Assembly (NCBI GenBank): GCA_965238045.1
Contig: CBDEGU010000008.1
Location: 372,001-436,000 of the forward strand
Length of the DNA stretch: 64,000 nucleotides
DNA from: CBDEGU01 sp965238045
GTDB taxonomy: Bacteria; Acidobacteriota; Terriglobia; Bryobacterales; UBA6623
Direction: 5' to 3'
The notes beneath the pieces are model-generated. The model searched no databases. It worked only from the letters and a program-made list of their open reading frames with translations, and was not told the DNA's origin. Every line of letters begins with the position of its first letter. Position 1 is the stretch's first letter. The position numbers were made by a program, and so were the translations under genes. Shown here one piece after another: positions 50,691-58,560 of this stretch.

Positions 50691-51583
50691 TCCGAGTACT
50701 TGCTCAGCGGCGAGGTCAAAGGCGAGGCGGCGCGATCGCCGGTCTCGGCCCCGGAGAGGCGGCCGCTCCGGCGGACTCCGACCAGTTCGGCGCTGGGCTG
50801 GCCGCCGGCGCCCGATTCACCGAGTCCTCCATAGCGGCGCTCGCGCTTTTGGTAATCGAGCAGAGCCTCGAGAAGGTCGCTGGTTCGGAAGTCGGGCCAG
50901 AACTTCTCGGTCACCCAGATTTCGGCATACGCGATCTGCCAGAGCAAGAAGTTGCTTACTCTCATTTCGCCCGAGGTTCGGATCAGCAGGTCGGGGTCGG
51001 GCAGCCCCGCGGTGTAGAGATGCGAAGCGATGGTTGCTTCATCGACCCGCGGCTCGCCGCCGATACGGCGGGCTTGGGCGAGGATGGCGTTGACGGCATC
51101 GACCAGTTCGGCGCGGGCGCCGTAGTTCAGCGCCAGGGTCAGGCGCAATCCAGAATTGGCCGAGGTCTCGACCATGGCATAGTCCAGATCTCGCTGCACC
51201 GCCTCGGGCAACTCATCGACCCGGCCGATGACTTGAAAGCGGACATTGTTCTTCTTTAATTCGGGAAGCTCGCGACGGAGATAGTGGCGCAGCAGATCCC
51301 AGAGCGTTTCCACTTCCGAGCGGGGCCGTTTCCAGTTCTCGATCGAAAACGCATAGAGCGTCAGAGCTTCGATGTCGAGGCGGCAGCAGGCTTCGATGAT
51401 CTCGCGCACCGGCCCCACGCCCGCCCGGTGCCCGGCCACGCGGGGCAGACAGCGCCGCCGCGCCCAGCGGCCGTTGCCGTCCATGATGACGGCGATGTGC
51501 CGGGGGAAGCTGGCCGGGTCGAGCCGGGACGCCAGTTGGGCTTCCGCGCTCCCGGGTTTCGCCCATTCTAGAAACTTGTTCAT
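50687..51583 (-). CDS. uppS: Undecaprenyl (polyprenyl) diphosphate synthase
   Basis: 298 residues. HIAVIMDGNGRWARRR with the catalytic Asp, VAGHRAGVGPVREII, LTLYAFSIENWKRPRSEV, and LLIRTSGEMRVSNFLLWQIAYAE are the conserved cis-prenyltransferase regions. It makes the C55 carrier lipid for cell-wall synthesis. The last about 45 residues (after YQKRERRYGG) are a low-complexity extension beyond the usual end. Coupled to cdsA by a four-base overlap. Confidence 0.95.
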   Translation of the reverse strand: MNKFLEWAKPGSAEAQLASRLDPASFPRHIAVIMDGNGRWARRRCLPRVAGHRAGVGPVREIIEACCRLDIEALTLYAFSIENWKRPRSEVETLWDLLRHYLRRELPELKKNNVRFQVIGRVDELPEAVQRDLDYAMVETSANSGLRLTLALNYGARAELVDAVNAILAQARRIGGEPRVDEATIASHLYTAGLPDPDLLIRTSGEMRVSNFLLWQIAYAEIWVTEKFWPDFRTSDLLEALLDYQKRERRYGGLGESGAGGQPSAELVGVRRSGRLSGAETGDRAASPLTSPLSKYSE

Positions 51584-51673
51584 TGCCGGGGAATTACAAG
51601 TTATCGTACAACGCGCCCCGCCCCGGCGTCCATTCCGCCGAAAGGCGGCCCGGCCGCCGGTCCGCCGCGTTCA

Positions 51674-51731
51674 GCTCGCTTTTCTCACCACCTTGTATCT
51701 TGTATCTGGCGAGGTGGTGAGAAATGCGAGC
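51674..51731. repeat. Inverted-repeat element R2, compact hairpin
   Basis: Arms GCTCGCTTTTCTCACCACCT (51674-51693) and AGGTGGTGAGAAATGCGAGC (51712-51731) pair over 20 positions with one mismatch, around an 18-base loop that itself has TGTATCT twice. Related arms are at 29773 and 29931. It lies just after the Nramp gene end, between it and uppS; without a T-run it looks like a dispersed repeat rather than a terminator. Confidence 0.7.
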
Positions 51732-51743
51732 CTAGCCGGCGGC

Positions 51744-52976
51744 CTAGCCGCGAAAGGCCAAGAACACAACCGAGAGCGACAGCCCAATCATCACCGCGAC
51801 CGTGGAGTAGGCAATCAGGTTATAGAACGGCGAGTTGACGTAGTCGCCCATCAGGTCGCGCCGGTTCGCCAGTTTGAGAATCAAGATCAGAATCACCGGC
51901 AGCAGGACGCCATTGAGCACCTGCGAGAGCAGGATCATCCGCACCAGGGGAAAGCCCGGCCACAGCACCAGTCCTGCGCCCAGGACAATCAGCAAAGTAT
52001 AGAGCCCATAAAAGAACGGTGCTTCCCGAAACCGGTGATCGACGCCTGACTCGAAACCGAGGCCTTCACAGACCGAGTAGGCAGTCGACAACGGCAGAAT
52101 CGTGGCCGCCAGCAGCGAGGCGTTGAACAGACCGGCGCTGAAGAGCACGTAGGCATAGGGCCCCAGGGGGCGCAGCGCCAAAGCGGCTTCGGCGGCGTCG
52201 TGGATCTGGCGCGGCGCGTGCGACCAGATGGCCCCCGCCGCGCAGACGATGATGAAGAACTTGATGAACGCCATGGCCACGCAGCCGACAATGACTTCCG
52301 CTCTTGACTCGGCATACTGCCCCGCGTCGACGCCCTTTTCCACGACCGCCGCCTGCAAGTAGAACTGCATCCAGGGCGCGACCGAAGTTCCCACCAGCCC
52401 GATCAAGATCACCAGATACGGTCCGTCAAACCGCAAGACCGGCGTCACGCTGCTCCGCAGCGCCCGCGGCCAGTCGGGCTCGACCAGAAAGGCCGAGATC
52501 ACATAGGAGACATAGAACACGCTGGCGAGAAGAAAGATCTTCTCGACACTGCGATAGGTGCCCTTGACAACAAGCAGCCAGACCAGCAGGGCTCCCGCCG
52601 GCACCGACAAATAGCGGCTGACCCCAAAGATGGAGAGCGAACCGGCCAGCCCGGCGAAGTTGGCGGCCACGTTCGCGAGGTTGACCACCAGCAAAGCGGC
52701 CATGACCAAGAACGTCGTGCGCAGACCGAATTCCTCCCGGATCAAGTCGGACAAACCCTTGCCCGTGACCGCGCCCATGCGAGAACACATCACCTGGGTA
52801 ACGATCAGAATCAGCGTCACCGGAAGCATCGTCCACAACGGGACGTAGCCGAACCGGGCCCCTGCTTCCGAATAGGTGAAGATGCCGCCGGCGTCATTGT
52901 CGACGACGGCGGTAATGAAGCCCGGCCCGAGAACGGCCAGGAACACGATGATGTAGGCGCGCATTTTCTTGAACAT
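51744..52976 (-). CDS. Nramp-family divalent metal transporter, divergent metal-site motif
   Basis: 410 residues, about eleven membrane segments. The start (YIIVFLAVLGPGFITAVVDNDAGGIFTYSEAG) aligns with Nramp TM1, but the metal-binding DPGN motif reads DNDAGG. In TM6 the usual MPHN reads APWMQFYLQ, so the metal-selecting methionine is missing. Loss of that methionine is reported for Nramp-related magnesium transporters, so Mg2+ rather than Mn2+/Fe2+ is a reasonable guess. It starts 26 bases after a soluble MgtE-N/CBS protein gene on the same strand, which strengthens the Mg2+ hypothesis. Confidence 0.85.
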   Translation of the reverse strand: MFKKMRAYIIVFLAVLGPGFITAVVDNDAGGIFTYSEAGARFGYVPLWTMLPVTLILIVTQVMCSRMGAVTGKGLSDLIREEFGLRTTFLVMAALLVVNLANVAANFAGLAGSLSIFGVSRYLSVPAGALLVWLLVVKGTYRSVEKIFLLASVFYVSYVISAFLVEPDWPRALRSSVTPVLRFDGPYLVILIGLVGTSVAPWMQFYLQAAVVEKGVDAGQYAESRAEVIVGCVAMAFIKFFIIVCAAGAIWSHAPRQIHDAAEAALALRPLGPYAYVLFSAGLFNASLLAATILPLSTAYSVCEGLGFESGVDHRFREAPFFYGLYTLLIVLGAGLVLWPGFPLVRMILLSQVLNGVLLPVILILILKLANRRDLMGDYVNSPFYNLIAYSTVAVMIGLSLSVVFLAFRG

Positions 52977-53002
52977 CGGGTTCCACCGCGGGGATTCGTG
53001 GC

Positions 53003-54262
53003 CTAGTGTTTCGAGGTCAGAACGGAGATCACGTCGTCGGCCGTGATCACGCCGGAGAGTTCGCCCTCGTCATCGACGACGGGCAGCGTCAGAAGATTGT
53101 ACTTGTCAAAAAGCTCGACGACGCGCTCGCGATCGTCGTCGAGATGAACCTTGGGGGTTTCCAGAAAGGCAAGCGAGCGCAGTGGCGCGCCTTCGGCGGC
53201 GACGAACAGGCGGCCGAGGGGGACCGCCGCGATGAGTGTTTGATCTTTGTCCATGAGGAACACATGCGTTAAACTCCGCAGCAGATTTTCGTTGCCGCGG
53301 AGAGCTTCGAGGGCATCGGCGACCCGGGCGCTTTCATGCACCGCGACATATTGTGTGGTCATCATGCCGCCGGCGGTATCGGCCTCGTACTCGAGGAGTT
53401 CCTCGACTTCGGCGGCCGGAACCTGCTCCATGTCCTGCAAGATTTCCTGACTTTTCTCCGCCTCGAGTTCGCCGAGAGCGTCGGCCGCGGAATCGGGCGC
53501 CATCTCCTCGACGATATCGGCCGCCCGTTCCTTGTCGAGCGATTTCAAGATGCCGGCCTGAATCTTGGGGTCGACCTCGGTCAGCGTTTCGGCCGCCACT
53601 TCGTCGTCCAGAGTTTCAAAAAGGGCTTCTCGCTCCGGCGGAGCCAGCTCTTCGACGATGTCGGCCAGATCGGCTGGATGCAGCCGTCCCAGGCGTTCGT
53701 GCGAGATGCGCAGTTTGAGCCGCCGTTGCGGATCGGGCTCGATGATATTGCAGTATTCCCAGGCAATGGAATTCGGCTTAATGCGGTGCTGGATCTTGCG
53801 GATCACCCGGTTCGGCAGGATACCTTCGGCCAAGCGCCGGAACGCTCCTTGCAGTCCGACGCCGACTTCGTGGACCCAGAGTTCATCGCGGCCCCCCACA
53901 TGCTCGATGCGCAGGGCGATGTCATTGACCCGCACGACCTTGCGCCCGTTGACGTCGACGATCTGCTGGTCGAGCAGATCCTTGGAGAGAAGGAGCAGAT
54001 TGTCGTCGGGGTAATAGGGGACCAGACGGTCATCGGAGAGACGAATCACCTCGCTGTCGATGGTCCGGACTTGGTCGAAGCGAACCTTGAAACGGGTTCG
54101 GCGGCCGATCAGAAATTGGGAAACACGGCGGGGATGCTCGCTAGGAGTGAGAGCCACTTCCCGCACGCGCCCGATACGGAGTCCGTTGGGCGCTTCGACC
54201 CGCATACCTGTCAACTCGGTCAGGTAAACGATGCGGTCGATTTGGATGGGGCTGGTGGCCAT
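53003..54262 (-). CDS. MgtE intracellular-domain/CBS protein with PRC-barrel-like N-terminus, no transporter domain
   Basis: 419 residues. Residues 10-95 and about 100-165 look like PRC-barrel modules (MRVEAPNGLRIGRVREVALTP, IVDVNGRKVVRVNDIAL). Residues 195-290 are the MgtE superhelical N domain (HPADLADIVEELAPPEREALFETL, repeated acidic helices), and residues 300-415 are two CBS domains (MMTTQYVAVHESARVADAL; LPVVDDEGELSGVITADDVI). In MgtE these parts sense cytoplasmic Mg2+ and gate the channel, but the membrane domain is absent here. Its location upstream of the Nramp-like gene suggests it regulates that transporter. Cytoplasmic. Confidence 0.9.
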   Translation of the reverse strand: MATSPIQIDRIVYLTELTGMRVEAPNGLRIGRVREVALTPSEHPRRVSQFLIGRRTRFKVRFDQVRTIDSEVIRLSDDRLVPYYPDDNLLLLSKDLLDQQIVDVNGRKVVRVNDIALRIEHVGGRDELWVHEVGVGLQGAFRRLAEGILPNRVIRKIQHRIKPNSIAWEYCNIIEPDPQRRLKLRISHERLGRLHPADLADIVEELAPPEREALFETLDDEVAAETLTEVDPKIQAGILKSLDKERAADIVEEMAPDSAADALGELEAEKSQEILQDMEQVPAAEVEELLEYEADTAGGMMTTQYVAVHESARVADALEALRGNENLLRSLTHVFLMDKDQTLIAAVPLGRLFVAAEGAPLRSLAFLETPKVHLDDDRERVVELFDKYNLLTLPVVDDEGELSGVITADDVISVLTSKH

Positions 54263-54630
54263 CTTCGGTTCCGCGAATTCCCAGCGAGCCGCACGGAAGC
54301 GGCCCGGAAGAGAATCTTCCGCTCATAAATCTACTACTAGAGTCGTCAAGCATTGACGTTGTTTTGCCCGTTGCCCGCGCTGAAAACTCGAGGAATTTTC
54401 GCGTGGTCCAGGCGCGCCCCGCTCTCATACTGCCGCCGAGCGGGGCTACGTCTCACTATGCACCACCACCACGCCCGCACGCAACCGCAGCACGCGACCA
54501 GGCGGTGCCGCAAATCGTTACAAGCGGAAACCCGCGGGGTCTCCCGCGCCGCGGTTTGACAATACGCGGCGAGGTAAGAAGGCGATGTGAGAAAATGCGA
54601 CCTGCCCACGCACGAGGACCCAGCCGAACC
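54263..54630. other. Divergent intergenic region with hairpins
   Basis: 368 bases between the MgtE-N gene and thiD. It contains GCCCCGCTC / GAGCGGGGC arms (54416-54424, 54438-54446, 13-base loop) and a small GGAAGA-GAA-TCTTCC hairpin close to the MgtE-N start. It could carry a metal-responsive leader for the minus-strand pair, but I do not recognise an M-box or Mn riboswitch consensus. No small gene is supported. Confidence 0.4.
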
Positions 54631-55458
54631 ATGTCCGATGACATCCCTCGCGGCCCGATGATACCCATCGTGCTAACAATCGCCGGTTTCGACCCCTCGG
54701 GCGGAGCCGGACTCCAAGCGGACCTGAAGACCTTTCACCAGTTCGGCGTGTACGGCATGAGCGTCGTCACCGTGCTGACGGTGCAGAATACCGAGCGGGT
54801 AAGCTCGGTCGACCCGCTAGACCCCGGCTATGTGAGGCAACAACTCGACATCCTGATGGAAGATCTTCCGCCTCGGGCGGCCAAGACCGGAGCACTGGGG
54901 ACGGCCGGGATCATCGAAACAGTAGCCGAGTGGGCGCGCGGCGCCCCCTGCCCGCTGGTCGTCGATCCGGTCATGGTCAGCACGCACGGTGTGCCGCTGA
55001 TGGATGAAAACGCCCGCCGGACCCTGCGTCGGGAACTGCTGCCGAGTGCTTATCTTGTGACACCCAACCTCTACGAAGCGGCGGTGCTGAGCGGCATGAA
55101 GGTTGACGATCTCGCGTCGATGGAACAAGCGGCCCGCAAGATAGCCGAGACCGGCTGCCAGGCGGTCTGGGTTACCGGCGGACATCTCACGGGCCAAGCC
55201 GCGGACATTCTCTACTTCGAAGGCGAGATCCACGCTCTCACCAGCCGGCGCATCGATACAAAGCATACGCACGGGACCGGATGCACCTCATCCGCCGCGC
55301 TGACGGCGGAACTCGCCAAGGGGACCTCGCTTGTCGAGGCCGTCGGTCGGGCCAAGCGCTTTATTAGCCGCGCGATCGAAACCGCGCCCGGTCTGGGTCA
55401 TGGCCATGGCCCGGTCAATCATCACGTCCCGCCGGGTGAGCTGGATGAACCCCGCTGA
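54631..55458 (+). CDS. thiD: Hydroxymethylpyrimidine(-phosphate) kinase ThiD
   Basis: 275 residues from ATG 54631 (MSDDIPRG), with GAGGA upstream; ATG 54658 would start at the family N-terminus. Ribokinase-like fold: LTIAGFDPSGGAGLQADLKTF, VVDPVMVSTHG, LVTPNLYEAAVLSG, and THGTGCTSSAALTAELAKG with the catalytic cysteine region. It phosphorylates HMP and HMP-P in thiamine synthesis. It ends 7 bases from the convergent metallophosphoesterase stop. No other thi genes are in the window. Confidence 0.94.
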   Translation: MSDDIPRGPMIPIVLTIAGFDPSGGAGLQADLKTFHQFGVYGMSVVTVLTVQNTERVSSVDPLDPGYVRQQLDILMEDLPPRAAKTGALGTAGIIETVAEWARGAPCPLVVDPVMVSTHGVPLMDENARRTLRRELLPSAYLVTPNLYEAAVLSGMKVDDLASMEQAARKIAETGCQAVWVTGGHLTGQAADILYFEGEIHALTSRRIDTKHTHGTGCTSSAALTAELAKGTSLVEAVGRAKRFISRAIETAPGLGHGHGPVNHHVPPGELDEPR

Positions 55459-55465
55459 GGGCGCC

Positions 55466-57595
55466 CTATCGCAAGATCAGGTCAGCGAATCGACCGGCGG
55501 CCGCCGGGTCACTCCGGTACATCGGGACGAGATGATCGAGCGGCGAGTGGCCGAAGGTGGGCGAGAGTTCGCTGTCGCGATGGGCGGTCTGATCCCTGCG
55601 AATGATGTTGATTTTCCAGCGGCGGATCTCCGGCGGCGGACCGGCCCACTCCAGCTCGGCGAGCGGAATCGCCATCTCGACTTGCCAGCCTTCGGCGTGA
55701 GCGGAGGTCGCCGCGCGAACGGCGCTATTCCACTTTCTGTCGCCATTACGGGCGTCGAGCAGCGAACCGCGCGCGTTCACCGTGAAGGCGTAAGAATTTT
55801 CGCCGGCGCCGAGGAACACGCTCAAGTGATCGTCGCGAACCACGCGCGGATTGTCTCGTCCTTCATAGCCCCGCGCGGTCAGGCCCTCGGGGGCCTCGAT
55901 CGTTGCCGCGACATAAAGCACGCCATCGCGGTGCATGACCCGGACTACGGTGCGGCGAAGCGGAGCGGCGGCTCCCTGCACATCGACCAGCGCAGCGATC
56001 GGGGCTGCTGCTTGCCAGGCCGCGTCGCCGAGCTGGCCGTCGATTTCGGGGTCACTTTGTGCACGGAGCGCTTCGACGCTCTGCTCGCGCCAGACCTTCA
56101 GCGGATAGAAATCAACGCGGTCATTGCGGAAAGCTTTCTCGCCATCGAGCGTTTCGAAGGCGAGCGTCGCGGCAGGAACCGGATACGGGTTTCCGGCCGG
56201 CCCGCGGGCGCGGATCGGGAGCCGAATCGGTTTGCCGGGCCGCAGCACCATCCGACGGCTCTGCGGCTCAACGTGCCACCCGTTGGTCCCGCTCCAGCGA
56301 AACGTCATCGCCAGCGGAGTCTGGAACGGATTGGGGACCTCAAGAGTCGTGTCGATCACTCCGCCGAGGTCGCCGAATCGCATCAGGGGCAGTTCTCTAA
56401 TTTTCGCGCCGAGATCGCGCTCCAGCTCGTAGATCTCATAGGCCATGAATTCTTCGGGCGAACTTACCGCCCGCTTATCGACCACGAAGGCATCGAACGT
56501 ATTGCCGTCGAGATCCACCGCGCGGCCGACGATCCGCTCGTCCATCACGTCGAACACGGTCACGTGATGCACCGAGCGCCGGAAGGCCGCGTGCGGCTTA
56601 GGCAGGATGGGGTAGGTATTGGCGCCGCCACCGCCCGAGATCAGATGAAAAACCCCGCGTTTGGGTTTTCCGGTATAGCTGCCGACAGGGTAGGCGCGCA
56701 TGTAGTAATGATCGTGGCCGTTGAGGACCAGATCCACTCCAAGTTTCTCAAACAGGGGCTGCCAGACCCAGCGCTGCGCCGTGACGCCGCGCGTGGGATG
56801 CGACCGGAAAAGCGGGTGGTGAAAGTAGACGATCTTCCACTGGGCGTCCTTGTGCTTTTCCAGGTCCTCGATGATCCACTGGGTTTGTTTTTCTCCAAGC
56901 TCGAACGGCGCGTCGCGGGCATTGCTGTTCAAGGAAAGAATGTGCGCGTTGCCGTAGTCAAACGAAAAGTAAACCTCGCCTTGCTCATCGGGCAGCGAGT
57001 GATAGTTGTAATAGTGGATGGCGTTCTGCTCGTGGTTGCCCAGGCACGGATAGATTGGAATTTTTCCCGAGACGCCCCGCATCGGATCGAAATACTGCGG
57101 CTTCCACTGCTCGTAGCGGGAACCTTGCGCTACCAGGTCGCCGGTGTTGAGTATGATCGCCGGCTGGAGCTTCATGATCTGCCCGGCGTTTTTCGCATGC
57201 GTCGCGGGATTGGAACGGCTGTCGCCATAGACGACGAAACGCCAGTTCGGCGTGCCCGCCGGCGGCGCGGTCGTGAACGAGGAGGCCGGCAAGACATGGT
57301 TCCCGTAGCGGACCCGGTAGTTGTAGGTCGTGGCGGGCTTCAGCCCGTCGAGACGCACTTCATGGATCTTCCGCGCTTGCGGCTCGACGCCCTTACGCCG
57401 GAACTTGGCGCCGCGCCCGAACTCGACAACGCCCGCTACCGGTTCGGTCGTCTCCCACATGACGGTGATACCGGTGGTGGTCACGTTTTGCAGATAGGGC
57501 GCGATGTAGAGATCCGCAGGGTCGGCTGCTTTGTTCGGCGCCGCGGACAGGAGAGAAATCGCGGACAAAAGAAATCCAAAGCGGATCCAAGACAT
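55466..57595 (-). CDS. Secreted metallophosphoesterase with N-terminal FN3-like and C-terminal CBM9-like domains
   Basis: 709 residues. Signal peptide (MSWIRFGFLLSAISLLSAAP). Residues 25-115 are a purple-acid-phosphatase-type fibronectin-like domain (YLQNVTTTGITVMWETTEP). The catalytic domain carries VVYGDSRSN, LNTGDLVAQG, CLGNHEQN, YFHHPLFRS and LNGHDHYYMR, all five metal-ligand blocks. The last about 190 residues (IDGQLGDAAWQAAAP to GHSPLDHLVPM) match the CBM9-like/DOMON sugar-binding fold, an unusual addition that may hold the enzyme at carbohydrate. Likely periplasmic or extracellular phosphatase. The first codons are duplicated at 58431-58480. Confidence 0.88.
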   Translation of the reverse strand: MSWIRFGFLLSAISLLSAAPNKAADPADLYIAPYLQNVTTTGITVMWETTEPVAGVVEFGRGAKFRRKGVEPQARKIHEVRLDGLKPATTYNYRVRYGNHVLPASSFTTAPPAGTPNWRFVVYGDSRSNPATHAKNAGQIMKLQPAIILNTGDLVAQGSRYEQWKPQYFDPMRGVSGKIPIYPCLGNHEQNAIHYYNYHSLPDEQGEVYFSFDYGNAHILSLNSNARDAPFELGEKQTQWIIEDLEKHKDAQWKIVYFHHPLFRSHPTRGVTAQRWVWQPLFEKLGVDLVLNGHDHYYMRAYPVGSYTGKPKRGVFHLISGGGGANTYPILPKPHAAFRRSVHHVTVFDVMDERIVGRAVDLDGNTFDAFVVDKRAVSSPEEFMAYEIYELERDLGAKIRELPLMRFGDLGGVIDTTLEVPNPFQTPLAMTFRWSGTNGWHVEPQSRRMVLRPGKPIRLPIRARGPAGNPYPVPAATLAFETLDGEKAFRNDRVDFYPLKVWREQSVEALRAQSDPEIDGQLGDAAWQAAAPIAALVDVQGAAAPLRRTVVRVMHRDGVLYVAATIEAPEGLTARGYEGRDNPRVVRDDHLSVFLGAGENSYAFTVNARGSLLDARNGDRKWNSAVRAATSAHAEGWQVEMAIPLAELEWAGPPPEIRRWKINIIRRDQTAHRDSELSPTFGHSPLDHLVPMYRSDPAAAGRFADLILR

Positions 57596-57620
57596 TGGCG
57601 TATCCTAGGCGCGTGGGAGC
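57571..57620. repeat. Direct repeat flanking the higA pair, left copy
   Basis: About 50 bp, 42 identical to 58431-58480, with a perfect 24-base core starting GATCCAAGACATTGGCG. This copy covers the ATG and first eight codons of the metallophosphoesterase. Confidence 0.75.
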
Positions 57621-57758
57621 TGCCGTGATGGGCGGGCGGCGCGAATCTATCCACTATGGCAGAAACGGATTTCGGATGGAGGGTGTGCCTTTCGAGCAGA
57701 AACGTCGTCCCTCGAAATCCCGATCGAGCCGGAAGGGATCGTCTGACTTGACGGGCTG

Positions 57759-58055
57759 CTACGCTGGCCGCCGCGGCTGAAACGGCGCTACGGAGATCTC
57801 GCCGGCGCGAAGCCGGGCCCGGGCGATGTCGTAGGAGGTCTGCATCCGCAGCAGCGTGTCCATCTTCGGACCAAAAGCCTTCTCGATGCGCAACGCCATC
57901 TCCGGGGAGAGTGAGGCGTGGGCATTGAGCAGGTTGGACAGCGCCGGACGTGTCACACCCAGGACCCGGGCCGCGGCGGTGACGCTTAGAGCATGCGGCT
58001 CGATGACTTCGCTCCGGATGAAGCTTCCCGGATGTGGTGGTTTTAGCATGCGCAT
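57759..58055 (-). CDS. higA: HigA-type antitoxin / XRE regulator, copy 1
   Basis: 98 residues. KPPHPGSFIRSEVIEPHALSVTAAARVLGVTRPALSNLLNAHASLSPEMALRIEKAFG is the HigA (VapI-like) helix-turn-helix with the PPHPG N-terminal motif. HigA proteins bind their own promoter and neutralise the HigB mRNA-cleaving toxin, whose gene normally precedes higA. No HigB-like frame is found on either side. AAAGGAG is ahead of the ATG, in a leader very like that of copy 2. Confidence 0.9.
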   Translation of the reverse strand: MRMLKPPHPGSFIRSEVIEPHALSVTAAARVLGVTRPALSNLLNAHASLSPEMALRIEKAFGPKMDTLLRMQTSYDIARARLRAGEISVAPFQPRRPA

Positions 58056-58103
58056 GGCGGTCTCCTTTCGCTTAGCGTTAGTCCTAGTAGTTCAAGTCGA
58101 TAA

Positions 58104-58400
58104 TCACGCCGCCGGCCGCGGCTCGTAGCGCTCGACCTTGATCTCGTCCTCGCGCGCTTGCGCCTGGGCGACGTCGTAGGCGGCCTGCAGGCGTATCCAA
58201 GTTTCCGTTGTGGAACCGAAGCCCTTCGCGAGCCGTATCGCCATTTCGCTCGACATGCCCGCGCGGCCATTCACCAGGTTCGAGAGCGCCTGGCGGCTGA
58301 CGCCGAGCACCTTCGCGCCTTCGGTCACGTTCAGACCGAGCGGCTCCAGACAGGAAACGCGCACGACTCTGCCGGGGTGCGGCGGGTTTTTCATAGGCAT
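58104..58400 (-). CDS. higA: HigA-type antitoxin / XRE regulator, copy 2
   Basis: 98 residues from ATG 58400 (MPMKNPPHPG), chosen for the GGAG eight bases upstream; a much longer frame through the direct repeat is rejected. Same fold and order as copy 1: LGLNVTEGAKVLGVSRQALSNLVNGRAGMSSEMAIRLAKGFG. The two copies are clear paralogues 49 bases apart and both lack a toxin. Together they may act as stand-alone regulators or as immunity-like antitoxins against toxins encoded elsewhere. Confidence 0.88.
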   Translation of the reverse strand: MPMKNPPHPGRVVRVSCLEPLGLNVTEGAKVLGVSRQALSNLVNGRAGMSSEMAIRLAKGFGSTTETWIRLQAAYDVAQAQAREDEIKVERYEPRPAA

Positions 58401-58430
58401 GGCGGTTTCTCCTTTCAATAGCATACAAAC

Positions 58431-58480
58431 GAAACCCGCAGCAGATCCAAGACATTGGCGTATCCTATGACCGTGGGAAC
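58431..58480. repeat. Direct repeat flanking the higA pair, right copy
   Basis: Partner of 57571-57620. On the minus strand it encodes MSWICCGFRLYAIE, a decayed copy of the metallophosphoesterase start (MSWIRFGFLLSAIS), so it is a leftover or duplicated gene start. The higA pair lies exactly between the two copies. Confidence 0.75.
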
Positions 58481-58560
58481 CTCGCCCACCCGGGTGAGGC
58501 TCGGTCCCGTACGCGGAGAAGCTCCCGCGGCCAGAAAACGGAAGGCAGAGCGGAGGGATT

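Noticed and set aside
51674..51731. Intrinsic terminator of the Nramp gene
   Set aside because: The stem is strong but no T-run follows on either strand, and the arms recur elsewhere as a dispersed repeat.
55331..57628. 765-codon open frame on the plus strand opposite the metallophosphoesterase
   Set aside because: The minus strand holds all metal motifs, a signal peptide and domain order. The plus-strand peptide is Arg-rich without any recognisable domain.
57620..58560. HigB toxin gene next to either higA
   Set aside because: No frame around the pair gives a RelE/HigB-like sequence in either direction.
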